Source: Roseiarcus sp963787135
GTDB taxonomy: Bacteria; Pseudomonadota; Alphaproteobacteria; Rhizobiales; Beijerinckiaceae
Length of the DNA stretch: 64,000 bases
NCBI GenBank assembly: GCA_963787135.1
Contig: CAWBBW010000004.1
Coordinates: forward strand, 1 to 64,000
Reading direction: 5' to 3'
A program made the translations under genes and the position numbers. The notes below the pieces were generated by a model. It did not search any database and had not been told where the DNA came from. It saw nothing but the letters and a program-made list of their open reading frames with translations. Positions 55,062 through 62,774 of this stretch are shown here, piece by piece. Every line of letters starts with the position of its first letter. Position 1 is the first letter of the stretch.

Positions 55062-55688
55062 GTGCAACGTGAGACCCATCGCGTCGGGCGCAACCAAGAG
55101 AAGATGCACGACGGAACCATCGTCACCGACAAGGTCAATGAAATGTGGGGAACGGACATGAGCCAGACCGTCACCCTCGAGGAAGGGCGGGCCTATGTTT
55201 TCGTCGCCGTCGAACACGCGAACTCAGAAATCATCGGCATTCACGCCGCGCGTTCAGCCAATCGTTTCGAGGCGCTGGAGCCGGTCCGGCAGGGGGTGCA
55301 TCGGTGCTTCGGCTCCATCGCGCCCGGCGTGGCGCGTGGGCTCAAGCTGCGTCACGATCATGGCTCCAATTACATGTCCGGCGATTTCCAGGACGAGATC
55401 AAATGTCTGGGCATCGAAGCTTCGCCGTCCTTCGTGCGCGAACCCGAGGGCAATGGCGTCGCCGAGCGCTTCATCCGAACCTTGAAGGAGAACTTGCTCT
55501 GGGTGCGGACGTTCAAAACCATCGAGGACCTGCGCGCCGAACTCCTCGCATTCGCAAGGCGCTACAATGAAACTTGGCTCGTCGCGCGCCATGGATACAA
55601 AACGCCCGCGAGGGTCAGAGAGGAGCAAACCACGCCACCAATTGCAATTGACCCGACGCTCGCAGCCACCTTACCCTGGGCCGCCTGA
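55062..55688 (+). pseudogene. IS3-family transposase OrfB, N-terminal part missing
   Basis: The 208 codons cover the integrase core of an IS3-type OrfB: first catalytic Asp in VNEMWGTDMSQTVT, second Asp in LKLRHDHGSNYMSGDFQDEI, and Glu in PEGNGVAERFIRTLKENLLW. The C-terminus is in RYNETWLVARHGYKTPARVR. The N-terminal HTH_21-type region and OrfA that should precede it are absent; upstream lies the ISL3 end. It is a 5'-truncated fragment and not expected to be active. Confidence 0.8.
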
Positions 55689-55833
55689 GCAAGCGCAGCC
55701 GGGTGTCTCAAAACCGTGCCGCACTACATTGCGATGCAGGATTTGATTCAAAACTATGTAAGCGATTTGCAAAAAACTCCACGAGGCGTTCCATAACGAG
55801 CTAACGGCCACAGCGGAAGAGCTGTCGAAGGCA

Positions 55834-56214
55834 ATGGGCGTCTACGCTCATCGCAGTGACGCTGCACTCGCATCGTTCATGGAAAAGGCTTCGGCTCGTG
55901 GGTTGGAGCTCGAAGTGTCGGCGACGGCGAGACTCAGTCAGTTTTGCGGTCTTCCGGCAAACGGCAGTCTGACGGAGGCCGGTGACAAACCGCCCGTGCA
56001 TACCCCAGCAAATGCGAGCGTGTTCAGAATCTCAGCCGTTGCCGAGCACGTGGTCCCGGACGGTAAAGATCTCGACCGCGACAGCAATCACAGGCCGCAG
56101 TCGGCGGCCCGATTACCCCGGGTCCACCGGGACAGGCCGCTTGAGGCAGTTCACCTCCAGGTTCAAGAAGAACAAGCCGAAACGGCGTACTTGACGAGGT
56201 CTCCGGTGAGTTGA
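55834..56214 (+). CDS. Hypothetical protein, 126 residues
   Basis: The coding frame stays open upstream of the ATG at 55834 (AICKKLHEAFHNELTATAEE) back to a stop just before it, but no earlier start codon exists. The N-terminal part is helical (MGVYAHRSDAALASFMEKAS) and could suggest a phasin-like helix, but this is weak. The C-terminal half is rich in Arg, Pro and His. No family recognised. It may be a gene remnant beside the IS3 fragment. Confidence 0.35.
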   Translation: MGVYAHRSDAALASFMEKASARGLELEVSATARLSQFCGLPANGSLTEAGDKPPVHTPANASVFRISAVAEHVVPDGKDLDRDSNHRPQSAARLPRVHRDRPLEAVHLQVQEEQAETAYLTRSPVS

Positions 56215-56707
56215 GGGGAAGCTCAATTTAGCGGAATACTATTAACCGCGCCGATACGCGAACGGCAGAAGCCGGCGTAAACCGGGGCAGCGCAAGTCGG
56301 GTCGGCGAATGTCACCGTGGGGAGTGCACACAAAAGGAGGATCGCGGTTAGCCTTTTGTGCCGTTGCCCTTTGCCTCGAGCGGATATCTATTGGAAGAGG
56401 CCGTGGTCTACCACAAAAAAGATCGCGGCTTCGGGGGCGGGAAGAGTCCCAACCCGCCGGACCGGGACCTTAGCCCGAGGACAAGATACAGATGTCCCAA
56501 GGGACAGAGGTCGTTTTCCCAGTGTCGCAAGGAGGCTGCTCGAAAAGCCGACGCGGCGGTGCTGCTGGCCATCGTGCGGCGGCCAATGAACCTTGTTTTG
56601 GAAGAGAAGCGTCCGGGATCACCAAATGCCCAATATCTGACTTGCACCGCGGGGCGCGTCTAAGAACTCCGCAAAGAAAAATTGCCCTACATCAAGGCGG
56701 CAGTGGG
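56215..56707. other. Region without a supported gene
   Basis: Nearly 500 bp contain only short open frames without ribosome-binding sites or recognisable motifs. No repeat or RNA structure stood out. Confidence 0.4.
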
Positions 56708-56929
56708 ATGTACGAAGACGATGACTGTTGGCCCGTCAAGTGCCCGAGTTGCGGTCACGGTTTCACGGAGAGTATCCGACACATCAAATCGCGCCGCGTC
56801 TCTGATTGCCCTCGGTGCTCGTTAAAGCTCGCTCATCGCCGAAAAGACTTTTCCTTCCTCCTGTCTGAGGCGCGCGGGGGTCGATATAACCCCTGGTGGG
56901 AGGTCCTCCGCGAGTGGCCACCTGATTAG
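56708..56929 (+). CDS. Small zinc-finger protein, 73 residues
   Basis: The protein carries two CxxC pairs, WPVKCPSCGHGF and VSDCPRCSLKLAHR, which together can form one zinc ribbon. A short basic region and an acidic-hydrophobic tail follow. A weak AAGGCGG site lies upstream of the ATG. The last 146 bp overlap the 3' end of the convergent LuxR-type gene at 56784 in antisense, which is unusual. One of the two 3' ends may therefore be shorter in reality, although both frames are open. Function unknown; DNA or RNA binding is possible. Confidence 0.5.
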   Translation: MYEDDDCWPVKCPSCGHGFTESIRHIKSRRVSDCPRCSLKLAHRRKDFSFLLSEARGGRYNPWWEVLREWPPD

Positions 56930-57689
56930 TCGGCGAAGTATTGCTTATCGAAACGGCTTGCCATTTGATAGCAACGTCCGTTCGGTTCTTCGCGTTTAAT
57001 TTCTTCATTATGCGACGCACATGGACTTTGACAGTGCTTTCGCACATCCCGAGATTATAGGCTATAATTTTATTAGACTTGCCGCGTTGGATCTCTCGAA
57101 TCACCGCGAGTTCACGGGCGGTGACCAAGTCCGAGTCCGACAGCGCCTCGGACGGAAGCTCCTCATGACTTCTGAGTAGGTAGTCAATTGGCACGTATGT
57201 CCCGCCGGCAAGAACAAAGCGTACTGCCTCAATTGCGATTTCAAATCCCAACGTTACTGGGATATAACCTTTCGCCCCATAGGAAATGGCGGCCTTGGCC
57301 ATTTTAATGTCGCTATTGTAGGCAACGACAATGATTGGAATTTTTGGGGCGATTTGAGACAGAGTGTTGAAGAGGTTGGCGTCTGTCTCCTTGCTGTCAG
57401 GTGCTTCAGAAAGTACAATCAATCTTGGCAAATCGCCGCCTTTCCGTTCTAATTCGATAGCTTCCGAGAAAGTCTGAATTTTCAGCGGAAACGCCGACTC
57501 CATGCTGCGTCGAATACACTCGCGTATGAAGCTACGGCTTTCAATAATCGCAATAAATGGATCAGTAATCGTAGCGGCGGCTTCTCGGGACGAGCGCAGA
57601 CCCCTTTCTTCGGGGGGGTCGGCCGCTTCCAGCCCCTGGATCGGCGACTGAGCCTCGTCAACTTGGGTAAAAGCCAAATTGTCATCCAC
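56784..57689 (-). CDS. LuxR-family response regulator with degenerate receiver
   Basis: This 301-residue transcription factor has residues 40-170 folded like a receiver (PFIAIIESRSFIRECIRRSM, IPIIVVAYNSDIKMAKAAIS). The acidic pocket is reduced to a single Glu, the phosphoacceptor position reads VLSEAP (no Asp), and the conserved Lys is absent (GAKGYIPVTLG). It is therefore probably not phosphorylated in the normal way. The C-terminal GerE-type HTH is well kept: LVTARELAVIREIQRGKSNK, IIAYNLGMCESTVKVHVRRI, MKKLNAKNRTDVAIKW. A 55-residue tail follows, overlapping the zinc-finger gene. The GTG start at 57689 has GAGGGGAGG 6 nt upstream. No partner kinase is nearby. Confidence 0.85.
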   Translation of the reverse strand: MDDNLAFTQVDEAQSPIQGLEAADPPEERGLRSSREAAATITDPFIAIIESRSFIRECIRRSMESAFPLKIQTFSEAIELERKGGDLPRLIVLSEAPDSKETDANLFNTLSQIAPKIPIIVVAYNSDIKMAKAAISYGAKGYIPVTLGFEIAIEAVRFVLAGGTYVPIDYLLRSHEELPSEALSDSDLVTARELAVIREIQRGKSNKIIAYNLGMCESTVKVHVRRIMKKLNAKNRTDVAIKWQAVSISNTSPTNQVATRGGPPTRGYIDPRAPQTGGRKSLFGDERALTSTEGNQRRGAI

Positions 57690-57725
57690 GAGCGCCTCCC
57701 CTCGACGCGTCGAAAAATCCCATAT

Positions 57726-57744
57726 GGCCCCCTAAAAGGGGGCC
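57726..57744 (-). promoter_or_regulatory. Perfect hairpin in the leader of the LuxR-type gene
   Basis: GGCCCCCT and AGGGGGCC pair perfectly over 8 bp around a 3-nt loop, 37 nt before the GTG start of the regulator gene. On the transcribed strand it is followed 7 nt later by ATTTTT. It may be a leader attenuator for the regulator, or the terminator of transcription entering from the right. Confidence 0.45.
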
Positions 57745-58495
57745 CGCAATCCGTCGGTTGCAACTAGTCCCGTTAGGTAAACGGCTAGCACAAAGTTGAC
57801 AACATGTAAACAGGATTCGACCGGTTTGGATCAAAATAGGTACGCGGTTCATCTATCGGTCATCCTCCGGCCGCGCCCGCACCTCTCAGGCCCAACTTAT
57901 CAAGCTGTTGCCACAGAACGGCAGCCCCGCCGAATCCCGTTTGCCTCCTGGCGGTCGACCGCGCAATCTCTCTTGGCTAGGGAAGGCGGGCGTAGGGAGG
58001 ACCAGGTTGCATTTCATCGGATCACAACCCAATACAACCGTGGCGACTTTTTTTTTGCGTGGTTTGTGCTCCGAAACCTCGCTCGACCAAGAAAGCGCCC
58101 AGCGCGCCGCTCTGTTCCGAACCCGCCGCGACCGGCCGGCGCGTGGTGGACGCTTGCGCGGGATCAACGCGTCTCAACTCCGTGGATGAATGTGATGCGT
58201 CGGGCAGTCGGGTGAGGAACGCTTGACCTAGTGATATGTCACGTGCCCTTGGCGGCGCGATTGCCGGATGCGTCGGTTCCCGAGCGAATGAGAGTTCCGA
58301 GAACCCGACCAGTGCCCTCGTCAAGAAAGCCGGAGTCGACGTCGAGCGGTCATCGCCGCCCGCCCATGCCCCTCTGGCGGAATGTTAATCTTTATCCCTT
58401 CGGCATTCGTCTGAAAGTATCTTTGTGACAATGTAGTCGTTGAACATGACATCCAACTATGCAGCGATGCGCCAAACGAGTATCGGGATCCCCGC
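57745..58495. other. Region without a supported gene
   Basis: About 750 bp upstream of the LuxR-type gene and of the gene at 58496. Open frames here lack start signals and look like shadows of GC-rich sequence. A run of eight T occurs near 58047. The regulator's promoter must lie near 57760-57830, where TTGACAACATGTAAACAGG is seen on the plus strand. Confidence 0.4.
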
Positions 58496-58822
58496 ATGCT
58501 TTCGTGGCTGCGTCGCCGGAGTGAGAGAGCTAGGCGGGTCGAGGCCGAGGCGAACGCGCTCGTTCATGAGTACGGCAAGCGGGCCTATTCAGTAGCGCGC
58601 CGACGCGAGCAAGAGGCCAGCAGCCTCGCGATGACGCAAGAGTGGAACCGCATTGCGCTTGCCATCGCCCATCAGGCGCACAAGCGCGTAGGTCTCGATA
58701 CAGGGACGCGGATGGCATTAGATGCCGACTTCGGGCCTGCGCGGATGACGCCAGAGACGCCGGCTTTTTTTGATGCTCGCTCTCAGCTTGAGGAGCTGGA
58801 GCGCATCCTCAGGGCAAGGTGA
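58496..58822 (+). CDS. Hypothetical protein, 108 residues
   Basis: This small, charged, probably cytoplasmic and helical protein contains RARRVEAEANALVHEYGKRA, TQEWNRIALAIAHQAHKRVG and LDTGTRMALDADFG. Short proteins with the same pattern (an Arg/Glu-rich helix followed by W-x5-A-I-x3-T/A-x-K-R-V-G) are common in Hyphomicrobiales. I know no function for them. The start at the ATG 58496 gives MLSWLRRRSERARR, a typical beginning for the group. A short DNA stretch of it recurs 230 bp downstream. Confidence 0.6.
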   Translation: MLSWLRRRSERARRVEAEANALVHEYGKRAYSVARRREQEASSLAMTQEWNRIALAIAHQAHKRVGLDTGTRMALDADFGPARMTPETPAFFDARSQLEELERILRAR

Positions 58823-59747
58823 TGCTCGCAATCTAACAGAGCGCTTAGCTTGTTCATCAGCGACTGCCCGAGAGTGGAATCGGATTGCGTTGGTGGGCGA
58901 ACGGTCGAAACGTCGCCTGATCGAACTTCCCCATCATTTTCTGACCGCGCTTTTCGCCGCTCTAATCACGCCTCGACGCTCGAAGCGCCCTCAACCTCCT
59001 CGCAGCTCGATCTACAAAGCCGGGGTGCAGCGCGAGGTTCCCTGACATCCGATTCCGCATCCAATTCCTAGACGGCTCAGCCAGAAAGTGGGGCGCCGAC
59101 CGTTCTTGCCTGCTCGGACTGCACAATCGACTCTAACGGCGCGCCGATCTTCGTCTATTGGCGTTTGTGCTTCCGCGCTTCTTGCGACGTCGGTCGAGCG
59201 CCGATCACTCGACTGGAGTTCGCGGGCAAATCAATCTGCCCCGCGCGCGGACGTGATGTTTCCTGTTTCAAGTGTTTCGCCGACCGCGTCGGAATCCGCC
59301 GATGCCGCATAGCCCCAACCGATGCATGCACAGAAGCGCGCCCTCTGAAACATTTGAAACACGAAACACCGATATTTTACGACCGCCGCAATCGGAGGAT
59401 CAGCGGCGGTCGTACCGTGGTGCGGCTCACACAGCTTTGGCTTCTAACTCAAAGCTCGCGAGTGAAAGAGCCAAGTGGGGCGTTGCCGACACATGATTTT
59501 CGACCTCCGCTGATAAAGGAGATTATCGGGGTGGGGCGCGGTGCGACCGATCCGAGCAGCGGGATTATACATGCACGTCAGAGGCGCTGATCGAGCCCAA
59601 GCACGAACTCTTCGGCTCCTGCCGCGTATTCGCGCGCAGTCGAATGAAGCAGCCGCCGGAGATCGGCGCAGCGGCGTTGGGGCGGGGATTCGACGATCAT
59701 CCCGCCGTCGAATGCACCAACGCGGAGCAGCCCTAATAAGAATCATG
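58823..59747. other. Region without a supported gene; contains repeats
   Basis: More than 900 bp with no convincing gene. A short stretch at 58871-58889 resembles the coding sequence of the preceding gene (encoding EWNRIAL in both). An inverted repeat lies at 59266-59359. Otherwise only low-quality open frames are present. Confidence 0.45.
59266..59359. repeat. 13-bp inverted repeat, 68 bp apart
   Basis: TTTCAAGTGTTTC at 59266-59278 is matched in inverted orientation by GAAACATTTGAAA at 59347-59359 (12 of 13 bases). It could be a pair of protein-binding sites or a large RNA hairpin. Confidence 0.5.
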
Positions 59748-60503
59748 TCAGGCCGTCGGTCTACGCGACGCAACGACCTGAATTGCGCCGGCTAGAGCTC
59801 GTGAAAATCCGTGACAATCACCCGGCCATCGCGCGGAAACGTAGTTGTTGTCGATAACCGCGAACCCGTTTGGCCGATCCGGCGTGTCGCGAGCGATGGC
59901 CAACGGTCCATGCTGGAAATCTCCGGGTTGGGCAAGCGCAGCCGTGACTTCATCTTCAACCGTAGTCGGGTATGTCCGGTAGTAATCCCCGAGATAGAGC
60001 CGAGTCAGATTCCACGCCAAAAGCTCCTGACTGCGCAGGAGCGCCGTCGTCTTACGACCGTGGAGCACGGACTTGCCCGAAGCCGTTGTCGCGCGAGCGG
60101 CCAGAACGACACCGTGGCAGATCGCGCCAACTGGCTTGCCGCGGGCGAAGAACTCGCTCACGGTACTGTGCAGCAATGTGGATTCGAGGTAGGGCTTCAC
60201 GCCCTTGGCATGACCGCCGGGGAGTAGCAGCGCGTCATAGGAGTGATCGGCAATCGCGTCATAGCGCAGCGGCGACTGGAACTCCGGGCTTGTGATCATT
60301 GCCTCATAGGCATTGCGCCCGTTCCGATCCGCCTTGAGCACGGGAGCTAGGAGACCAAGACCTTCGCCAGTCACCATCAGCCTATCGGCCACCCCGGGAT
60401 CACCGGTGGGCGTAGCGAAGACGAAACGATGGCCCAGTCCGCTCAATACACGCCAAGGAACACCAGTCTCGCTTGGGTCAAAATCGCGGCTCGGCAATGG
60501 CAT
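59748..60503 (-). CDS. DJ-1/PfpI-type glutamine amidotransferase-like protein
   Basis: This protein of about 251 residues has the DJ-1/PfpI fold: MPLPSRDFDPSETGVPWRVL, HRFVFATPTGDPGVADRLMV, YDALLLPGGHAKGVKPYLES, and the nucleophile elbow with Cys in KPVGAICHGVVLAARA. Later come VEDEVTAALAQPGDFQHGPL and the C-terminal amphipathic helix. Relatives act as chaperone, glyoxalase or amidase; the substrate cannot be told. The ATG at 60503 is the nearest standard start. A GGGAGG site is instead ideally placed for an ATA codon at 60518 (IAIILMPLP), as if the original ATG had mutated. The open frame extends much further upstream without matching the family. Confidence 0.82.
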   Translation of the reverse strand: MPLPSRDFDPSETGVPWRVLSGLGHRFVFATPTGDPGVADRLMVTGEGLGLLAPVLKADRNGRNAYEAMITSPEFQSPLRYDAIADHSYDALLLPGGHAKGVKPYLESTLLHSTVSEFFARGKPVGAICHGVVLAARATTASGKSVLHGRKTTALLRSQELLAWNLTRLYLGDYYRTYPTTVEDEVTAALAQPGDFQHGPLAIARDTPDRPNGFAVIDNNYVSARWPGDCHGFSRALAGAIQVVASRRPTA

Positions 60504-60628
60504 CAAGATAATGGCTATAGTCTCGCCTCCCTGGCCGGCCGTTAAGATCCGAGCTGCGCCTTTTTCGCGCTCCCGGCAATCCCGAAAGTGGAAGTGAGCG
60601 TTGCCCGCCCCAAAGAGGGCATGCGGCG

Positions 60629-61123
60629 TCAGCGCTTGCGCCGCTTGGGCTTGCGGATTTCGACTTTTGGATTCTCGGATATGAATTCCTTGGGCACGAA
60701 CGCGATTCGCATGCCCCAACCCGCACGAACCCTGAGCATCCGACCGAATTCACCGAGTGACAATTCCCTATCGTCGATATGAATGATGACCTCTCCCTCA
60801 GGGCCGCCATCGTCGATGATGCAGCGGAGCACGTCGCCGCGCGGGACCCATTGACCGGTCTCTTCGTGATGGTCGATTTGTTTCTCCCCCGGCGGTTCTT
60901 CGGTGACCGTCTTGTCCCACTCCGCCAGGAGTCGTTCTTGAGCTGCGAGGATGCCGTTGAACACGTCGATGATTTCACGGTCGGTCATTGTCGCGATGTC
61001 GGGCCCGATAGTGAGGCGTGTTCCCGCAATGCCGGAGTCGGCATAGTCGATAATCGCGTCGTTTCCCTCGCGCGTTATCCGCACTTGATCGATGATGGCT
61101 CGGGTCGGCTTCTTCAAGCGCAC
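60629..61123 (-). CDS. Hypothetical protein, 164 residues
   Basis: I recall similar proteins from Bradyrhizobium-like genomes but no function. The start is the GTG at 61123, with GAGGAG 8 nt upstream; it yields VRLKKPTRAIIDQVRITREG. The protein is acidic in the middle (GILAAQERLLAEWDKTVTEE), has a beta-rich part (DVLRCIIDDGGPEGEVIIHI), and ends in a basic tail (KVEIRKPKRRKR). No membrane segment. The motif IDYADSGIAGTRLTIGPDIA is distinctive. It is divergent from the gene at 61234 and lies upstream of the DJ-1-type gene in the same direction. Confidence 0.7.
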   Translation of the reverse strand: MRLKKPTRAIIDQVRITREGNDAIIDYADSGIAGTRLTIGPDIATMTDREIIDVFNGILAAQERLLAEWDKTVTEEPPGEKQIDHHEETGQWVPRGDVLRCIIDDGGPEGEVIIHIDDRELSLGEFGRMLRVRAGWGMRIAFVPKEFISENPKVEIRKPKRRKR

Positions 61124-61233
61124 TTTGCGAACTCCTCGACGCCACGAACATAGCCGCGAAACGTCGCAGCCGGGCAAGAGGCTAGAAAGCGCCTGCTCCG
61201 TCGAATAGAAGAACTCCAAACGTGGAGGCGGCA

Positions 61234-61500
61234 ATGATCGAGCAGGATCCCAAAATCGTCCAATCGGGGCTTTCACGGACTGTGAAGAAGGACGGCGTCA
61301 CTGTGGAGGTGTCGATCATCCGGCTCGAGCACGAAAGCGAGTGGTCACTCGAGGTGGTCAATTCCGCCGCCACGTCCATAGTTTGGGACGAACTCTTTGC
61401 AACCGACGAAGAAGCCTACGCCGAATTCGAGCGGACTGTCGCCGACGAAGGGATGCAGGCGTTCCTCGACAAAGAAAACGTGATCCCTTTCCGCCGGTGA
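61234..61500 (+). CDS. Hypothetical protein, 88 residues
   Basis: This is a small acidic protein with start ATG at 61234 and a good GGAGG site 5 nt before. The sequence runs MIEQDPKIVQSGLSRTVKKD, VTVEVSIIRLEHESEWSLEV, then an acidic helix (TDEEAYAEFERTVADEGM) ending ENVIPFRR. It resembles small stress-type or accessory proteins of rhizobia, but no domain name can be given. It is divergent from the gene at 61123, with about 110 bp between them for both promoters. Confidence 0.65.
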   Translation: MIEQDPKIVQSGLSRTVKKDGVTVEVSIIRLEHESEWSLEVVNSAATSIVWDELFATDEEAYAEFERTVADEGMQAFLDKENVIPFRR

Positions 61501-61918
61501 ATGCGCCTCGCGGCGTTCAAAGTTTTGGCGCGCGAGCGGCTACGTCGCGGAATCGGTCGCGTGCGAGGACACCTTCTGGACTATGATGAACGCTCCGCCA
61601 CGAGTCGAGTGAGGTGAGACCGAGGTGGATGTGACTGTCATCGCGGAACAGGGAGGCGCTGTTTGGCGGCTGACGAGTCCCGGACCGGATCACGGCACCT
61701 GCGAGTTCTGCACCTTCACTCGAAAACCAACGGAGAAGAAAATGGGATCTGTTCCCCACGGGCCTCGATTGCTGCGCCGCGGACTGCGCCGGCGTCCGCC
61801 GAGCAGTTAACTCAATCACGCTGCGGCCGCGGTCGCACCAAGTTCGGGCTCTCAGTCACCGGCCGCCGCTCCTGCACTGGAATGGCCCGGGAAGGAGACG
61901 CGAAGCGAGGCCGAGGCG
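61501..61918. other. Intergenic region, one weak open frame
   Basis: About 420 bp. A 61-codon frame starts at a GTG at 61625 (VDVTVIAEQGGAVWRLTSPG, with a CEFC pair) and ends at 61810. It has a weak GAGACCGAG upstream and no recognisable domain, so I leave it as possible only. The rest is likely the promoter region of the gene at 61919. Confidence 0.35.
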
Positions 61919-62569
61919 TTGAACGATAAACGCCTCAAGGTGCTGGTGCCTCGCTTACCCGGAGTTGCGCGCGCACTCCTCAAGTGCGACGGCGACCATC
62001 CTTGCCGGCTGCCCATCTGTGCCGTTTGCGCTCGCGCCTATCGGGAGGGCCCGATTGCCCAACTGCATGCCCTGGCCAACGCCTACGTCGGGCCCCATCA
62101 AACTGCGACCATCTACCTCCGCCTCTTGGGCCCCGGCTCTCTGGCGGCCGCGGACCCCCCGCGCATCAGTGAGATGCTCCGCAAGCGTCTCGACCGCGCC
62201 GGCTTTAAGAACGCGATTGTCGTGGGCGGAATCGAGGTGGCCTGGCAGGAGAATTGGCAGCGCTGGATCGTGCATGCCCAGGTGCTCGCCATCGGCGTCG
62301 ACGCGGTCACCTGGGATCAGCTCGAAGCCTCCTTGAAAGACAGCGGAACCGCGAAACCAGTCTTGCGGAAACTGCTGTCCAACCCCGACGTGCAGCTCTC
62401 CTATTGCATCAAGTTCGTCGACTATCATCGACCCGGACGCAACCGTGTCCCCTTGAAGCCGGATCGCCTCGTCGAACTCGCGGCGTGGTGTTCGCGCTAT
62501 CGCTTCCAGGACTTCTTGTTCGCTTATGGCGCCCGTCGTCGCGGTGGCCGGCTGGTCGTGGATGACTAG
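61919..62569 (+). CDS. Putative replication-like protein with N-terminal zinc motif
   Basis: This 216-residue protein has a Cys-rich N-terminal segment (LLKCDGDHPCRLPICAVCAR; Cys at 23, 29, 34 and 37) that can bind zinc, as in some rolling-circle replication initiators. The middle contains WQRWIVHAQVLAIGVDAVTW, placed like the HUH region of those proteins but with His-Ala-Gln instead of His-x-His. VQLSYCIKFVDYHRPGRNRV follows. The resemblance is suggestive only, and the catalytic Tyr is not identifiable. The start is a TTG at 61919, weakly supported. The next gene begins about 200 bp downstream and could belong to the same unit. Confidence 0.5.
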   Translation: MNDKRLKVLVPRLPGVARALLKCDGDHPCRLPICAVCARAYREGPIAQLHALANAYVGPHQTATIYLRLLGPGSLAAADPPRISEMLRKRLDRAGFKNAIVVGGIEVAWQENWQRWIVHAQVLAIGVDAVTWDQLEASLKDSGTAKPVLRKLLSNPDVQLSYCIKFVDYHRPGRNRVPLKPDRLVELAAWCSRYRFQDFLFAYGARRRGGRLVVDD

Positions 62570-62774
62570 TCGCTGTGCGCTGCTGCGGCCCCTCGCCCGC
62601 GCTCACGAGGTGGTGACGACGGGGTGACGGACGGCTCTGCGAACTGAGCGGCTTCTGGTCGCCCCGCCGCGCCGCACACCTTCGCGCTGATCTTCTCTGT
62701 CTGCCCCGACGCACGCGCCGAGCGTCGCCGCAAAACAACCAATGCTCCGCTAGGCAATATAGGAGGACACGTCA

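Noticed and set aside
59266..59359. parS-like partition site
   Set aside because: The parS consensus is one continuous 16-bp palindrome TGTTTCACGTGAAACA. Here two separate sites 68 bp apart match it only partly, and no parB gene is visible.
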